NCBI RefSeq assembly: GCF_024758705.1
Contig: NZ_CP096971.1
Coordinates: 930,001 to 994,000 of the forward strand
Reading direction: 5' to 3'
DNA from: Sphingomonas sp. SUN019
Lineage (GTDB): Bacteria; Pseudomonadota; Alphaproteobacteria; Sphingomonadales; Sphingomonadaceae
Length of the DNA: 64,000 bases
Both the position numbers and the translations under genes were made by a program. Position 1 is the stretch's first letter. Each line of letters begins with the position of its first letter. Under the pieces are notes generated by a model. The model worked only from the letters and a program-made list of their open reading frames with translations, was not told the origin of the DNA and did not search any database. Below, piece after piece: positions 34,661 through 46,437 of this stretch.

Positions 34661-35377
34661 TTAGTCGTCGGCCTTCGGCGCGCTCAGCCCCTCGATGTTG
34701 ATCGTCAGCTGCACGCTCAGCGCATGATCCATCTGCGCCCGCGCGCCACGCCGTCCGACGCGGTACTGGTTCAGATACCCCGCGTCGGCGCTGAGATGTC
34801 GGCCGATCGGCACCGTCACGCCCAGGATGTTGCGCATCCGCTCATACCCGCGCACCTGCCCCCAGCGGGTGCTGTTGGGCAGATAGAAGCTCTCATGGCT
34901 GACGAACAACGCCAGCCCCTTCGGCCGCAGCGCGTGATTGTACCGCACCAGCGGCCGGATACGGAAACCGATCTCGTCGCCCGCCGGGCTGAAGCGCTCG
35001 TCGATGCGAAAACGCGTCGTGACCGGGCCGAAGGTCGCGATCACATGCTGGCGCAACCGGTTCTCGTCGTCGGCATTATTGCCGTTATGCGCCCCGACCG
35101 CGCGATAGCCGAAGCCCAGCTCCACATTGTCCGCCACCTTGTAGCCCAGGATGCCGCCGAATTCGGTCTGGAACAGCCCGTCCGCGCGATCCCCGAAGCG
35201 CGCGATCTGCTCCAGCGTGATGCGCAGCTTCGGCGCCAGCGGCACGTTGGTGTTGACCTGCAGCCACAATTGCTCGTCCTGCTGCTGCGCCCGCGCAGGC
35301 TCCGCCGCGAGCAGCGGTGCGAGCAACGCCGCCAGCCACGCGCCGCGACGCCGCGGCAGCGTCCGATCCTGCGCCAT
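34661..35377 (-). CDS. DUF2490 outer-membrane beta-barrel-like protein
   Basis: 238-residue exported protein. The start at 35377 is preceded by GAGGGGG, and the N-terminus has a signal peptide ending EPARAQQQ. The mature protein matches DUF2490: EQLWLQVNTNVPLAPKLRIT, TRFRIDERFSP, RIRPLVRYNHALRPKGLAL and alternating beta-strand pattern throughout, compatible with a small outer-membrane barrel. Function is unknown. It is the first gene in the minus-strand run of envelope genes, with a gap of about 110 bp to the paralogous lipoproteins. Confidence 0.83.
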   Translation of the reverse strand: MAQDRTLPRRRGAWLAALLAPLLAAEPARAQQQDEQLWLQVNTNVPLAPKLRITLEQIARFGDRADGLFQTEFGGILGYKVADNVELGFGYRAVGAHNGNNADDENRLRQHVIATFGPVTTRFRIDERFSPAGDEIGFRIRPLVRYNHALRPKGLALFVSHESFYLPNSTRWGQVRGYERMRNILGVTVPIGRHLSADAGYLNQYRVGRRGARAQMDHALSVQLTINIEGLSAPKADD

Positions 35378-35448
35378 AATCTGCCCCCTCGGCATGAAAG
35401 AGGCGCGCCCATACCGCAGGACCGCCCGCGCGGGAATATCGATCGACG

Positions 35449-35568
35449 CTACGGTGCCCGGACGTGCGAACGCACGTTGGGCGCACCCCCCGTTTCGCGC
35501 AGCGCCGCCAGAAACTCCACCTGCCGCGCGGGCGTCCACCCGTCATGGCGATGCCGAAACTGCGTGCT
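35449..35568 (-). pseudogene. Remnant of an HTH-like alphaproteobacterial protein
   Basis: Between the DUF2490 gene and the flippase, a minus-strand frame reads FRHRHDGWTPARQVEFLAAL and continues RETGGAP before losing similarity and stopping. This matches, as I recall, the opening of a widespread sphingomonad protein family (HDGWTPERQ...FLEALAETG) that goes on to a helix-turn-helix segment. Here a TGA lies 4 codons before the match and the rest of the domain is missing, so it looks like a gene fragment. I see nothing else in the surrounding 275 bp. Confidence 0.4.
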
Positions 35569-35653
35569 TCATGCGAGCGCCCCCCGGCGTTGAAAGAGGC
35601 GGACCATATATCGCAGTCAGGGGTCTGCAGGAAAATGGAAAATCCGGCCGCAA

Positions 35654-37006
35654 TCAGACCGTCGTCGCCGCCTCTGGTTCGCTCACCGTCGACAATGCGC
35701 GGCGGAACGCGATGCCCAGTCCCATCAGCCAGATCACACCCAGAACGACGTGTGCGACGTTCGCACCCATCGGCCCCATCACCGGCAACAGGCCGATCGC
35801 TGTCACCTGGAACGCCAGCGTAGCGACCGCGACAATCAGCAGCACCGCTCCGGCCCGCCCCATCGCCAACAGCGCGGACCGCATCACCGTACCGCTCATC
35901 GTCAGCATCAACGCGAAGCTCTGCACGATCAACAGCGGCGCCGCGCCGCCGAATTCAGGGCCGGCGGTCCACGCGATGATCCGTGCGCCAAGCACCACCG
36001 ATGCGGCGAACAGCAACAGGCCGAACCCGGCGACGATCAGTTCGGTCTGCATCACCAGGCGGCGAAACGCATCATATCGCGCGGCCGCCCACAACCGGGT
36101 TATGTCGGGATAGACGACCGCCTGCACCTGCGCCGCCGCCTGCTGACCCAACCGGGCGATACGCTTCGCGAAATAATAAAGGCCTGCCGACGCCGGATCG
36201 GTCAGCCAACCCACCAGGAGCGTGTCCATCATCTGCGCGCTCGACCACAACGTGCCTGAAAAGTTTGCCGACCACGTGAACCGCCACAGGCCCGGAAAGC
36301 GCGTGAAAAGGCCTTTCAGATCGGCGCGATAGAAGCGGTGCAGCCGCTGGCGCCGCAACGCCATGCCTGCGGCTGCGGTAACCAGCAGCGGGGCCAGGCT
36401 GTCGGTGAGCGCCCAGATACAGACGAAGGTCAGGACGCCCGCCCCCGCCAGATACGCCGCGCCGCACAGCAACAGCTTCAGCACCCCGGCGATCAACTGG
36501 ACATAGGCTATCGTCCGGTACTTGTTGGCCATCCGCAATATGGCGGTCGGCGATCCGTTGATGTTGAACAAGAGAACGGTCGCGTAGATGGCGATCATGG
36601 CGACGGTTTCGCGCGGCAGGTCGAACAGTTCGATCGCGGCCAGGATGCCGAGCATCGCGAAAAGCCATGATCCGACCGAACTGCACAGGTCGAAGAGCAC
36701 GCCGTATTTTAGCAGCGCCATCAGCTTTTCACGGTCATCCATCACGTCCAGGCTCGCGCCGAACCGGATCAGCGGCTGCCAGACCTGAAAGTCGGCGATC
36801 CGCTTGATGACCTGCGCATAGGTCAGGATGAGGGCAAGGACGCCGTAGCTTGCGGGGCCGAGCGCGCGCGCCGTCAGTATGATGGCGGGCAACCCGATCA
36901 CGATATTGGCGGCGTTGCCGGTCAGCAGATGACCGATGTTCACCAGCCGCGACCGCGTCCCGCCGCGCCAGAACGCCTTGTGGAAAGGACCGGCCAATGT
37001 CCGCAC
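35654..37006 (-). CDS. Polysaccharide/O-antigen flippase-like membrane protein
   Basis: 450-residue polytopic membrane protein of the Wzx/MATE-like oligosaccharide transporter superfamily. It has around a dozen membrane segments: LLTGNAANIVIGLPAIILTA at the N-terminus, IYATVLLFNINGSP in the middle and ALSTVSEP at the end. The GTG start at 37006 abuts the sulfotransferase stop codon. It probably moves a lipid-linked sugar across the inner membrane. No O-antigen polymerase or glycosyltransferase lies directly beside it; the EPS-type genes at 53.6-57.7 kb are far away. Confidence 0.85.
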   Translation of the reverse strand: MRTLAGPFHKAFWRGGTRSRLVNIGHLLTGNAANIVIGLPAIILTARALGPASYGVLALILTYAQVIKRIADFQVWQPLIRFGASLDVMDDREKLMALLKYGVLFDLCSSVGSWLFAMLGILAAIELFDLPRETVAMIAIYATVLLFNINGSPTAILRMANKYRTIAYVQLIAGVLKLLLCGAAYLAGAGVLTFVCIWALTDSLAPLLVTAAAGMALRRQRLHRFYRADLKGLFTRFPGLWRFTWSANFSGTLWSSAQMMDTLLVGWLTDPASAGLYYFAKRIARLGQQAAAQVQAVVYPDITRLWAAARYDAFRRLVMQTELIVAGFGLLLFAASVVLGARIIAWTAGPEFGGAAPLLIVQSFALMLTMSGTVMRSALLAMGRAGAVLLIVAVATLAFQVTAIGLLPVMGPMGANVAHVVLGVIWLMGLGIAFRRALSTVSEPEAATTV

Positions 37007-38011
37007 CTAGATCGCAGTCACCACGTCGTCGTGCCGATCGATCGCAGAACCGATCGACCGGCTCTTTTCGACCAGCCTGGCCGCGGCCGGGCTGAGCGTG
37101 TCGGCACAGGTGGTCGCGATCCAGGCAAGGGTCTCCTGGCTCAGATAATCGCCGAAGCCGCCGACGACGCCGCGCCGCGCGCGCAACGCTTCGGGATCGC
37201 TACGATCATATTGATGACCGGGTATGCCGCTGCGCACCTCGATCTTTCGCATCTTGTCGATCTCCGCCGCCGCGACCGCACGCCCGATCGACTCCGGGTT
37301 CGGCACCTGCCCCAGGAAACGCAGCAGGTCGGCGACGACCGGGATCGGCCGGGCCGTCAGCTCTTCGTAGGAAACGACATGGTATGACGACGATTGCAGG
37401 AACGCCGCCGATCGATTCAGGTATCGGATCAGGTGCGGCAGCCCCTGCTCCGCATCGCGAACGAATTCGTCGATATCGCCTTCGAAGCGATGGCGGTGGC
37501 GCGTCGCGTGGAAATAGGACGATACCAGGACATCGCGCGGGTCGCGGACCATGAAGATGACGGGTATTCTTTTGCTGAGGACGTCGCTGTCGGGCTGATG
37601 GGTGACCGCGATCAGCGGCAATCCGGCCTTCTTCAATTTCTGGACGTGGGCGGCGGGCAGGCCGCGAACATGGTCCCACGCCAGATTCGGCAGGAACTTG
37701 AACATCGTGAAAAGATCGACCTCTCCGGACTGCTCCAGCAGGACGGCGAAGTACGTCGCCAGGATGAACCGTAACCATGTTCGGCCGGACTTCGGATAGG
37801 ACATTAGCAACGCATCGCAACGGCTCACCGCCGATCGCAGGCGACGGTGGCGATAGGCCGCCAGGATGCCGAGCGCAGGCCGCTTGAAAAGGTCCACAAA
37901 CCTGTTTGACCGGAACCCGCTCACTGGGCGTACATACCCCGGCGGGAGCGCTGGCGACGTACTAATATGGAGGCGGCCCGACCCTCCTTTTGGGCTATCC
38001 TTTCGATGCAT
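37007..38011 (-). CDS. Sulfotransferase-domain protein
   Basis: 334-residue protein with a P-loop-like sulfate-donor (PAPS) binding site, [18 protein letters not shown] (5-phosphosulfate loop), and the 3-phosphate motif [30 protein letters not shown] and [12 protein letters not shown] are further family features. It may sulfate a carbohydrate or lipid. The immediately adjacent flippase (no gap) suggests it modifies an exported glycan. The N-terminal 65 residues are poorly conserved in appearance, so the start is uncertain. Confidence 0.87.
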   Translation of the reverse strand: MHRKDSPKGGSGRLHISTSPALPPGYVRPVSGFRSNRFVDLFKRPALGILAAYRHRRLRSAVSRCDALLMSYPKSGRTWLRFILATYFAVLLEQSGEVDLFTMFKFLPNLAWDHVRGLPAAHVQKLKKAGLPLIAVTHQPDSDVLSKRIPVIFMVRDPRDVLVSSYFHATRHRHRFEGDIDEFVRDAEQGLPHLIRYLNRSAAFLQSSSYHVVSYEELTARPIPVVADLLRFLGQVPNPESIGRAVAAAEIDKMRKIEVRSGIPGHQYDRSDPEALRARRGVVGGFGDYLSQETLAWIATTCADTLSPAAARLVEKSRSIGSAIDRHDDVVTAI

Positions 38012-38213
38012 CGTCGGCAGCGGCCCCGCGAGTCATGACGGTGCGGTCGATGAACGGCGCGTCGTGGCGGGCCTGAACGCCCACCCCAACCCCACCCTTC
38101 CCCCCACGCGCCCTCGCTGCTATCGCCCGCCGCAACCAACCCCGCCTGCGCCCGCGCGGCTTCCCCAGCCGCCTCCCCTGGCGCGGCGGTCCGCAGAGGG
38201 AAGACGTACGCAC

Positions 38214-40901
<2,688 letters not shown>

Positions 40902-40908
40902 TCGCCGG

Positions 40909-40932
40909 GCGGAGGGGCGACCGCCCCTCCGC
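40909..40932. terminator. Hairpin between convergent acnA and permease genes
   Basis: GCGGAGGGGCG at 40909-40919 pairs perfectly with CGCCCCTCCGC at 40922-40932 over a 2-nt loop. It is placed between the two convergent stop codons and could terminate transcription from both sides. There is no clear T-tract. Confidence 0.6.
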
Positions 40933-40937
40933 ACCCG

Positions 40938-42344
40938 TCATCCGACCGCCAACGCCCGCCGCCGCCCCCACGCGAAATACACCACCAGCCCGAACGCATT
41001 CCACAGCAGGAAATACAGCTGCGTCGTCTGCGGCAGGCTGAAGAACAGGTACACGCACCCGACGATCCCGATCGTCCCCACCACCGGCGCGGCAGGCGTC
41101 CGGAACGTCCGCTTCGCGTCCGGTTCGCGCCGACGCATCACCAGCATGCAAACGCACACCGCGACGAACGCCGCCAGTGTGCCCGCGTTCGCCAGCGCCG
41201 CGATCGCATCGATCGGCATGACGCCCGCGATGATCGCCACCAGCGCCGCTGTCATCAACGTGATGCGCACCGGCGTCCCCCGCCGCGACACCTTCGCCAG
41301 CGATTGCGGCAGCAACCCGTCACGCGCCATCACGAAGAAGATGCGGCTCTGCCCGTACAGGAACCCCAGCAACACCGTCGGCAGGGCGATGACCGCGCTC
41401 GCCGCCAGGAACGTCGCGAACGCCGGCCGCCCCAGTTCGCGCAGGATCAGCGCCAGCGGCTCGGGGCTGTCGGCGAAGCGGCTAAAGTTGAGCGCCCCCA
41501 CCGCCGCGACCGCGACGAGCATGTAGATGATGACGCACGCGACCATCGACCCGACGATCCCGATCGCCAGGTCGCGCCCCGGATTCTTCGTCTCCTCCGC
41601 CGCGGTGGAGATCGCATCGAAGCCGTAGAAGGCGAAGAAGATGATCGCCGCCGCCGCCATCACCCCGCGCTCGACGATCTTGCCGTCCGCCGTCGTGACC
41701 GCGTGTGCCGCGAACCCGAACGGCGAGAACGGCTCAAGGTTGGCGGCGGAGAAATACGGCAACGCGACGAACACGAACACCGCCAGCGCGATCATCTTCA
41801 CGACGACCAGCACCGCGTTCAGCGTCGCGCTCTCCTTCGTCCCGAACATCAATAGCCCCGCGACCACCGCGATGATGAAGATCGCGGGCACATTCACCAG
41901 CCCGCCCAGTTCCGGCCCGTTGGTCAGCGCGACCGGAAAGCCGATCGGCGTCAGCAACGCGCTGGCATAGCCCGACCACCCCACCGCCACGGTCGACACG
42001 ACCAAAGAATATTCCAGGATCAGCGACCACCCGATCACCCACGCGATCACCTCCCCCAGCACGACATAGCTGTAGGTGTAGGCGGATCCGCTCGCCGGGA
42101 TCATCGTCGCCATTTCGGCATAGGCCAGCGCCGCGCATGCGCAGATCGCGCCCGCGATCGCGAACGACAGGATCACCGCCGGCCCCGCCCGGTCCGCCCC
42201 GACCCCGATCAGCGTCAGGATGCCCGTCCCGACGATCGCGCCGACCCCCAGCGCCACCAGATGCGGCCACGACAAAGTTCGCGCCAGCGCGCTCTCCGGC
42301 GGTTGCGGCACGATGATCTTGCGACGGAACAGACTCATTGGCAC
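40938..42344 (-). CDS. Amino-acid permease of the APC superfamily (CAT-like)
   Basis: 468-residue inner-membrane transporter with about 12 segments. Its N-terminus, [20 protein letters not shown], and following [20 protein letters not shown] are the APC signature with the unwound first helix. [20 protein letters not shown] also fits. [20 protein letters not shown] is typical of cationic amino-acid/low-affinity transporters. The substrate cannot be set from sequence alone. It is divergent from ivd, whose leucine-degradation role might hint at branched-chain or other amino-acid uptake, but this is inference. Confidence 0.9.
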   Translation of the reverse strand: MPMSLFRRKIIVPQPPESALARTLSWPHLVALGVGAIVGTGILTLIGVGADRAGPAVILSFAIAGAICACAALAYAEMATMIPASGSAYTYSYVVLGEVIAWVIGWSLILEYSLVVSTVAVGWSGYASALLTPIGFPVALTNGPELGGLVNVPAIFIIAVVAGLLMFGTKESATLNAVLVVVKMIALAVFVFVALPYFSAANLEPFSPFGFAAHAVTTADGKIVERGVMAAAAIIFFAFYGFDAISTAAEETKNPGRDLAIGIVGSMVACVIIYMLVAVAAVGALNFSRFADSPEPLALILRELGRPAFATFLAASAVIALPTVLLGFLYGQSRIFFVMARDGLLPQSLAKVSRRGTPVRITLMTAALVAIIAGVMPIDAIAALANAGTLAAFVAVCVCMLVMRRREPDAKRTFRTPAAPVVGTIGIVGCVYLFFSLPQTTQLYFLLWNAFGLVVYFAWGRRRALAVG

Positions 42345-42406
42345 CCCCGATGCGTTTCGCTATTCGCCCGCTGGTAACAGACGCAACGATGCGTTGGGAG
42401 AGACAG

Positions 42407-43570
42407 TTGGACACCGCCCTCGACTTCGCGCTCGGCGACAATGCCGACATGATCCGCGAAACAACGCACCGCTTCGCCACCGATCGCATCGCGCCGAAGG
42501 CCGCGGCTATCGACGAGGACAACAAGTTCGATCGCTCCTTGTGGCCCGAAATGGGTGAGCTCGGCCTGCACGGCATCACGGTCGAGGAGGAATGGGGTGG
42601 CCTCGGCCTCGGCTATCTCGAACATTGCGTCGCGATGGAGGAAGTGTCGCGCGCCTCGGCCTCGATCGGGCTCAGCTACGGCGCGCATTCCAATCTGTGC
42701 GTTAACCAGATCCGCCGCTGGGGCAACGACGAGCAGAAGGCGAAATACCTGCCCAAACTGATCTCTGGCGAACACGTCGGCAGCCTCGCCATGTCGGAGG
42801 CCGCCAGCGGTTCCGACGTCGTGTCGATGAAGCTGAAGGCCGAACTGCGCGGCAACGATCGCTACGTCCTGAACGGCACCAAATTCTGGATCACCAATTC
42901 GACCGAGGCCGACACTTTGGTCGTCTATGCCAAGACCGACGGCGCGGCCGGGCCACGCGGCATCACGGCCTTCCTGATCGAGCGCGGCATGGCGGGGTTC
43001 AGCGTGTCGAAGAAGCTCGACAAGATGGGCATGCGCGGGTCCGACACCGCCGAGCTAGTGTTCGAGGATTGCGAAGTCCCGGCCGACAACGTCATGGGGC
43101 CGCTGAACGGCGGGGTCGGCGTGCTGATGAGCGGGCTGGACTATGAACGCACCGTGCTGGCGGCCGGGCCGCTCGGCATCATGCAGGCGTGCCTCGACGT
43201 GGTGTTGCCGTACGTGCGCGAGCGGAAGCAGTTCGGGCAAGCGATCGGCGGCTTCCAGCTGATGCAGGCCAAGATCGCCGACATGTACGTCGCGCTGAAC
43301 AGCGCCCGCGCCTACGTCTATGCCGTCGCGCGCGCCTGCGATGCGGGCAAGACGACGCGCTTCGACGCCGCGGGCGCGATCCTGCTGGCGAGCGAGAATG
43401 CAGTGAAGACATCGCTGGAGGCGATCCAGGCGCTGGGCGGCGCGGGCTATACCAAGGAATGGCCGGTCGAACGCTTCCTGCGCGACGCGAAGCTGTACGA
43501 CATCGGCGCGGGAACGAACGAAATCCGCCGCTTCCTGATCGGCCGCGAACTGATCGGGGCTGGGGTATGA
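42407..43570 (+). CDS. ivd: Isovaleryl-CoA dehydrogenase
   Basis: FAD enzyme that oxidises isovaleryl-CoA to 3-methylcrotonyl-CoA in leucine breakdown. It has [19 protein letters not shown], the FAD-contacting [17 protein letters not shown], and [20 protein letters not shown] sequence ([17 protein letters not shown]) with the Glu base. [20 protein letters not shown] is near the C-terminus. I prefer TTG 42407, with GGGAG six bases upstream, giving 387 residues. ATG 42389 is the alternative. It is the first gene of the leucine cluster and is separated from mccB by a family A repeat. Confidence 0.92.
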   Translation: MDTALDFALGDNADMIRETTHRFATDRIAPKAAAIDEDNKFDRSLWPEMGELGLHGITVEEEWGGLGLGYLEHCVAMEEVSRASASIGLSYGAHSNLCVNQIRRWGNDEQKAKYLPKLISGEHVGSLAMSEAASGSDVVSMKLKAELRGNDRYVLNGTKFWITNSTEADTLVVYAKTDGAAGPRGITAFLIERGMAGFSVSKKLDKMGMRGSDTAELVFEDCEVPADNVMGPLNGGVGVLMSGLDYERTVLAAGPLGIMQACLDVVLPYVRERKQFGQAIGGFQLMQAKIADMYVALNSARAYVYAVARACDAGKTTRFDAAGAILLASENAVKTSLEAIQALGGAGYTKEWPVERFLRDAKLYDIGAGTNEIRRFLIGRELIGAGV

Positions 43571-43581
43571 GCCTTCCGCAA

Positions 43582-43710
43582 TTCCCCCCCGGAACGAGGA
43601 GGGGGACCACGAAGTGGTGGAGGGGCAGCCCCAAGCGCTGGTCCTGCTTGGCTGCCCCTCCACCATTCGCCGAAGAGGCGAACGGTCCCCCTCCCCGTTC
43701 CGGGGAGGAT
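43582..43710. repeat. Family A palindromic repeat (copy A4), ivd-mccB gap
   Basis: The left end TTCCCCCCCGGAACGAGGAG is slightly degraded; the right end CCCTCCCCGTTCCGGGGAGG is intact. Inner arms are GGAGGGGCAGCC and GGCTGCCCCTCC. The left inner hairpin is ACCACGAAGTGGT and the right one ACCATTCGCCGAAGAGGCGA plus ACGGT. Its right end GGGGAGGATTTTTAG leads straight into the mccB ATG. Confidence 0.9.
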
Positions 43711-43716
43711 TTTTAG

Positions 43717-45318
43717 ATGACCGCCCCCACCCTAACCACCGCCCTGTCCCCCGACAGCGATACCTTCCGCGCCCACGCCGCGCACAACCGCGCATTGGCG
43801 GAGCAACTCCGCGCCGACGTCGCCACCGCCGCGCTCGGCGGGAACGAGAAATCGCGCGAGCGCCACACGTCGCGCGGTAAACTCCTCCCGCGCGAACGCG
43901 TCGAACGCCTGCTCGACCCCGGCTCTCCATTTCTCGAAATCGGCCAGCTCGCCGCGGGCGGCGTGTATGGCGAGGACATTCCCGGCGCGGGCATGATCGC
44001 GGGCATCGGCCGCGTTTCGGGCCGCCAGTGCATGATCGTGTGCAACGACGCCACCGTGAAGGGCGGCACCTATTACCCGCTGACCGTCAAGAAGCACCTC
44101 CGCGCGCAGGAGATCGCGCTGGAGAACCGCCTGCCCTGCATCTACCTGGTCGACAGCGGCGGCGCGAACCTGCCGCATCAGGCCGAGGTATTCCCCGACC
44201 GCGAGCATTTCGGCCGTATCTTCTTCAACCAGGCGCAGATGAGTTCGCAGCAAATCCCTCAGATCGCCTGCGTCATGGGATCATGCACCGCAGGCGGCGC
44301 GTACGTTCCCGCGATGAGCGACGAAACCGTTATCGTCCGCAATCAGGGCACGATCTTCCTCGCCGGGCCGCCGCTGGTGAAGGCCGCGACGGGCGAGATC
44401 ATCACCGCCGAGGAACTGGGCGGCGCGGACACCCACGCGCGCAAATCGGGCGTCGTCGATCACGTCGCCGAAAACGACGAACACGCGCTGACGATCGTCC
44501 GCGACATCGTCTCGACGCTCGCGCCGCAGCTCCAGACCCCGGTCAATCTGCGCGACCCGCGTCCGCCCAAATTCGACGCCGAAGACCTGTACGGCATCGT
44601 ACCCCAAGACGTGCGCGCGCCTTATGACGTACACGAAATTATCGCACGGCTGGTCGACGGCAGCGAGTTCGCCGAGTTCAAATCGCTTTACGGCAGCAGC
44701 CTCGTCTGCGGCTTCGCGCACATCTGGGGCATCCCCGTTGCGATACTCGCCAATAACGGGGTACTGTTCAGCGAATCCGCGCAGAAGGGCGCGCATTTCA
44801 TCGAACTCGCCTGCCAGCGCCGCATCCCGCTGTTGTTCCTCCAGAACATCTCCGGCTTCATGGTCGGCGGGAAATATGAGGCGGAGGGCATCGCCAAGCA
44901 CGGCGCAAAACTCGTCACGGCCGTCGCCACCGCGACCGTTCCCAAGATCACCGTCCTGATCGGCGGCAGCTTCGGCGCAGGCAATTACGGCATGTGCGGC
45001 CGCGCCTATTCCCCGCGCTTCCTGTTCACCTGGCCGAATGCCCGCATCAGCGTGATGGGCGGCGAACAGGCCGCGTCCGTGCTGGCGACGGTCCACCGCG
45101 ACGCCGAGAACTGGACCTCCGAGCAGGCCGAAGCCTTCAAAACCCCGATCCGCCAGAAATACGAGGATGAGGGCAACCCGTATTACGCGACGGCCCGCCT
45201 GTGGGACGACGGCGTCATCGACCCGGTGCAGACCCGCGATGTGTTAGGGTTGGCCTTTGCCGCGACGCTAAACGCCCCCATCCCGGAGACGCCAAGGTTC
45301 GGCGTGTTCCGGATGTGA
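43717..45318 (+). CDS. mccB: Methylcrotonoyl-CoA carboxylase beta subunit
   Basis: Carboxyltransferase subunit that moves CO2 from biotin to 3-methylcrotonyl-CoA. The 533 residues are full length. [40 protein letters not shown] and [20 protein letters not shown] are typical. [20 protein letters not shown] and the C-terminal [10 protein letters not shown] complete the carboxyltransferase fold. Its Shine-Dalgarno GGAGG is the end of repeat A4. The stop overlaps a possible GTG start of the following DUF559 gene (GTGA). The partner subunit gene mccA lies 1.1 kb downstream. Confidence 0.95.
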   Translation: MTAPTLTTALSPDSDTFRAHAAHNRALAEQLRADVATAALGGNEKSRERHTSRGKLLPRERVERLLDPGSPFLEIGQLAAGGVYGEDIPGAGMIAGIGRVSGRQCMIVCNDATVKGGTYYPLTVKKHLRAQEIALENRLPCIYLVDSGGANLPHQAEVFPDREHFGRIFFNQAQMSSQQIPQIACVMGSCTAGGAYVPAMSDETVIVRNQGTIFLAGPPLVKAATGEIITAEELGGADTHARKSGVVDHVAENDEHALTIVRDIVSTLAPQLQTPVNLRDPRPPKFDAEDLYGIVPQDVRAPYDVHEIIARLVDGSEFAEFKSLYGSSLVCGFAHIWGIPVAILANNGVLFSESAQKGAHFIELACQRRIPLLFLQNISGFMVGGKYEAEGIAKHGAKLVTAVATATVPKITVLIGGSFGAGNYGMCGRAYSPRFLFTWPNARISVMGGEQAASVLATVHRDAENWTSEQAEAFKTPIRQKYEDEGNPYYATARLWDDGVIDPVQTRDVLGLAFAATLNAPIPETPRFGVFRM

Positions 45319-45806
45319 GGGATAACGAAGCAAATTCCTCCCCGGAACGGGGAGGGGGACCGCCCGCCTCTTCGGCGGGTGGTGGAGGGGGCCCACCCCG
45401 CCCCTTCACAGCGCCCATAAAGACGGTCAAACGCGCCCGCAGACTTCGTCGCGAGATGTCACTGCCGGAAGTCTTGCTGTGGCAACAACTCCGCCAGCGC
45501 CCAGGCGATTTCAAATTCCGGCGCCAGCATCCCAATGGCAAGCTCGCGCTGGATTTTGCCTGTATGGCCGCGCGGCTGGTCATCGAGGTCGATGGCGAGG
45601 CGCACAACCGCGGTGATCAACCGCAATTCGACGTTGCGCGTGATGCGAGCCTGGCGGCCGCTGGCTATCTGACGCTTCGTGTTCCCGCCACGGCGATACT
45701 CCGCAATCTCGACGCGGTCATCACCGGCATCGTCACCGCTTGCCGAGAGCGGGGCCCCTCCACCGTCCTGCGGACGGTCCCCCTCCCCGTTCCGGGGAGG
45801 AATTGA
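45315..45806 (+). CDS. DUF559 endonuclease-like protein flanked by family A repeat arms
   Basis: Protein with a DUF559 domain, related to Vsr/PD-(D/E)XK-type nucleases. The core is [20 protein letters not shown], then [20 protein letters not shown] and [20 protein letters not shown]. The Asp/Glu of DF-ACMA and VIEVDGEAH are the likely metal-site residues. The GTG at 45315 overlaps the mccB stop and includes the whole domain, but the first about 28 residues are then translated from the left repeat arm. The last about 18 ([15 protein letters not shown]) come from the right arm. ATG 45456 would cut the domain start. DNA target and function are unknown. Confidence 0.72.
   Translation: MRDNEANSSPERGGGPPASSAGGGGGPPRPFTAPIKTVKRARRLRREMSLPEVLLWQQLRQRPGDFKFRRQHPNGKLALDFACMAARLVIEVDGEAHNRGDQPQFDVARDASLAAAGYLTLRVPATAILRNLDAVITGIVTACRERGPSTVLRTVPLPVPGRN
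45336..45392. repeat. Left arm of split family A repeat (copy A5-L)
   Basis: TCCTCCCCGGAACGGGGAGG followed by GGGACCG, then an inner hairpin CCCGCC/GGCGGG around TCTTC and GGTGGAGGGGG. It is the same as the left arm of an ordinary A copy, but the matching right arm is 360 bp away, beyond the DUF559 gene. Confidence 0.87.
45751..45801. repeat. Right arm of split family A repeat (copy A5-R)
   Basis: GGGGCCCCTCCACCGTCCTG then CGGACGGTCC and CCCTCCCCGTTCCGGGGAGG. The inner hairpin ACCGTCCTGCGGACGGT is well paired. It is inverted relative to A5-L, and its 27-bp outer end is an exact complement of the left one. It codes the C-terminus of the DUF559 protein. Confidence 0.87.
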
Positions 45807-45816
45807 AGGACACACC

Positions 45817-46293
45817 ATGATCCTCTCCCTGCTCCTTGCCGCCGCGCTTCAGTCCTCAGACAAGCTCCCGCCCGCCAACCCGCTCCCGCCCCCCGGCGCG
45901 CAGGAGGCGGCAGTGCTCGCTCCCGTCACCGCGGTCCTCGCCGCCATCCCCACGCACGATCGCGCGGCGGTCGAGGCGCAACTCCTCCCCGGCGGCAGCG
46001 CCACGGTCGCGGTCGAAAAGCCCGACGGCACGCGGCAAGTCCGCCGCATGACGTGGGCCGACTGGCTCGCCAATTTCAAGCCCGGCGCCGAACGGGTGCG
46101 CGAGACGCAGGGGATGCCCGCGATCGAGATCGACGGCGACGTCGCAATGGTGTGGGCGTCGTTCACCTTCACGATCGACGGCAAACCGCATCATTGCGGC
46201 ACCAACCACTGGGATCTGGTCCGTGACGCAGGAAGCTGGAAGATCGCGAACATCACCTGGTCTCAACGCACGACGGGATGCGCGACGCAGTGA
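45817..46293 (+). CDS. SnoaL/NTF2-like exported protein
   Basis: 158-residue protein opening MILSLLLAAALQSSDKLPPA, a short signal peptide. The mature part has AVLAAIPTHDRAAVEAQLLP early, MPAIEIDGDVAMVWASFTF in the middle and NHWDLVRDAGSWKIANITWS near the end. This is the usual pattern of SnoaL/DUF4440-like NTF2 folds, which range from enzymes to binding proteins. It lies between the DUF559 gene and mccA; a link to leucine degradation is not evident. GAAGGA lies upstream of ATG 45817. Confidence 0.75.
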   Translation: MILSLLLAAALQSSDKLPPANPLPPPGAQEAAVLAPVTAVLAAIPTHDRAAVEAQLLPGGSATVAVEKPDGTRQVRRMTWADWLANFKPGAERVRETQGMPAIEIDGDVAMVWASFTFTIDGKPHHCGTNHWDLVRDAGSWKIANITWSQRTTGCATQ

Positions 46294-46359
46294 ACGCTGT
46301 CCTACAACGCTCAGTTTCGGTTATGCTTTCCCGATGATCGTGCCGCATCCCTCCATCCC

Positions 46360-46411
46360 AATGTTGAGACACGGCGGAAAAATGCGCCAGCGTCTCAACA
46401 TTCTCAACATT
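46360..46411. promoter_or_regulatory. Inverted repeat upstream of mccA, candidate operator
   Basis: AATGTTGAGAC at 46360-46370 is matched exactly in inverse by GTCTCAACATT at 46392-46402, with a third CTCAACATT directly after (46403-46411). The cluster ends 26 bp before the mccA ATG, in a 144-bp gap holding nothing else. It looks like a regulator or leader site. The factor is unknown. Confidence 0.5.
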
Positions 46412-46437
46412 CGCCCAAAATCGGACGGCGCCGCAGC

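Noticed and set aside
37866..38213. N-terminal extension of aconitase
   Set aside because: The extension is Pro/Arg-rich, unlike any aconitase, and overlaps the sulfotransferase coding sequence. The ATG at 38214 gives normal length.
45201..45314. DUF559 start inside mccB (codons before 45315)
   Set aside because: This region is the well-conserved mccB C-terminus in another frame. The GTG overlapping the mccB stop is a better start.
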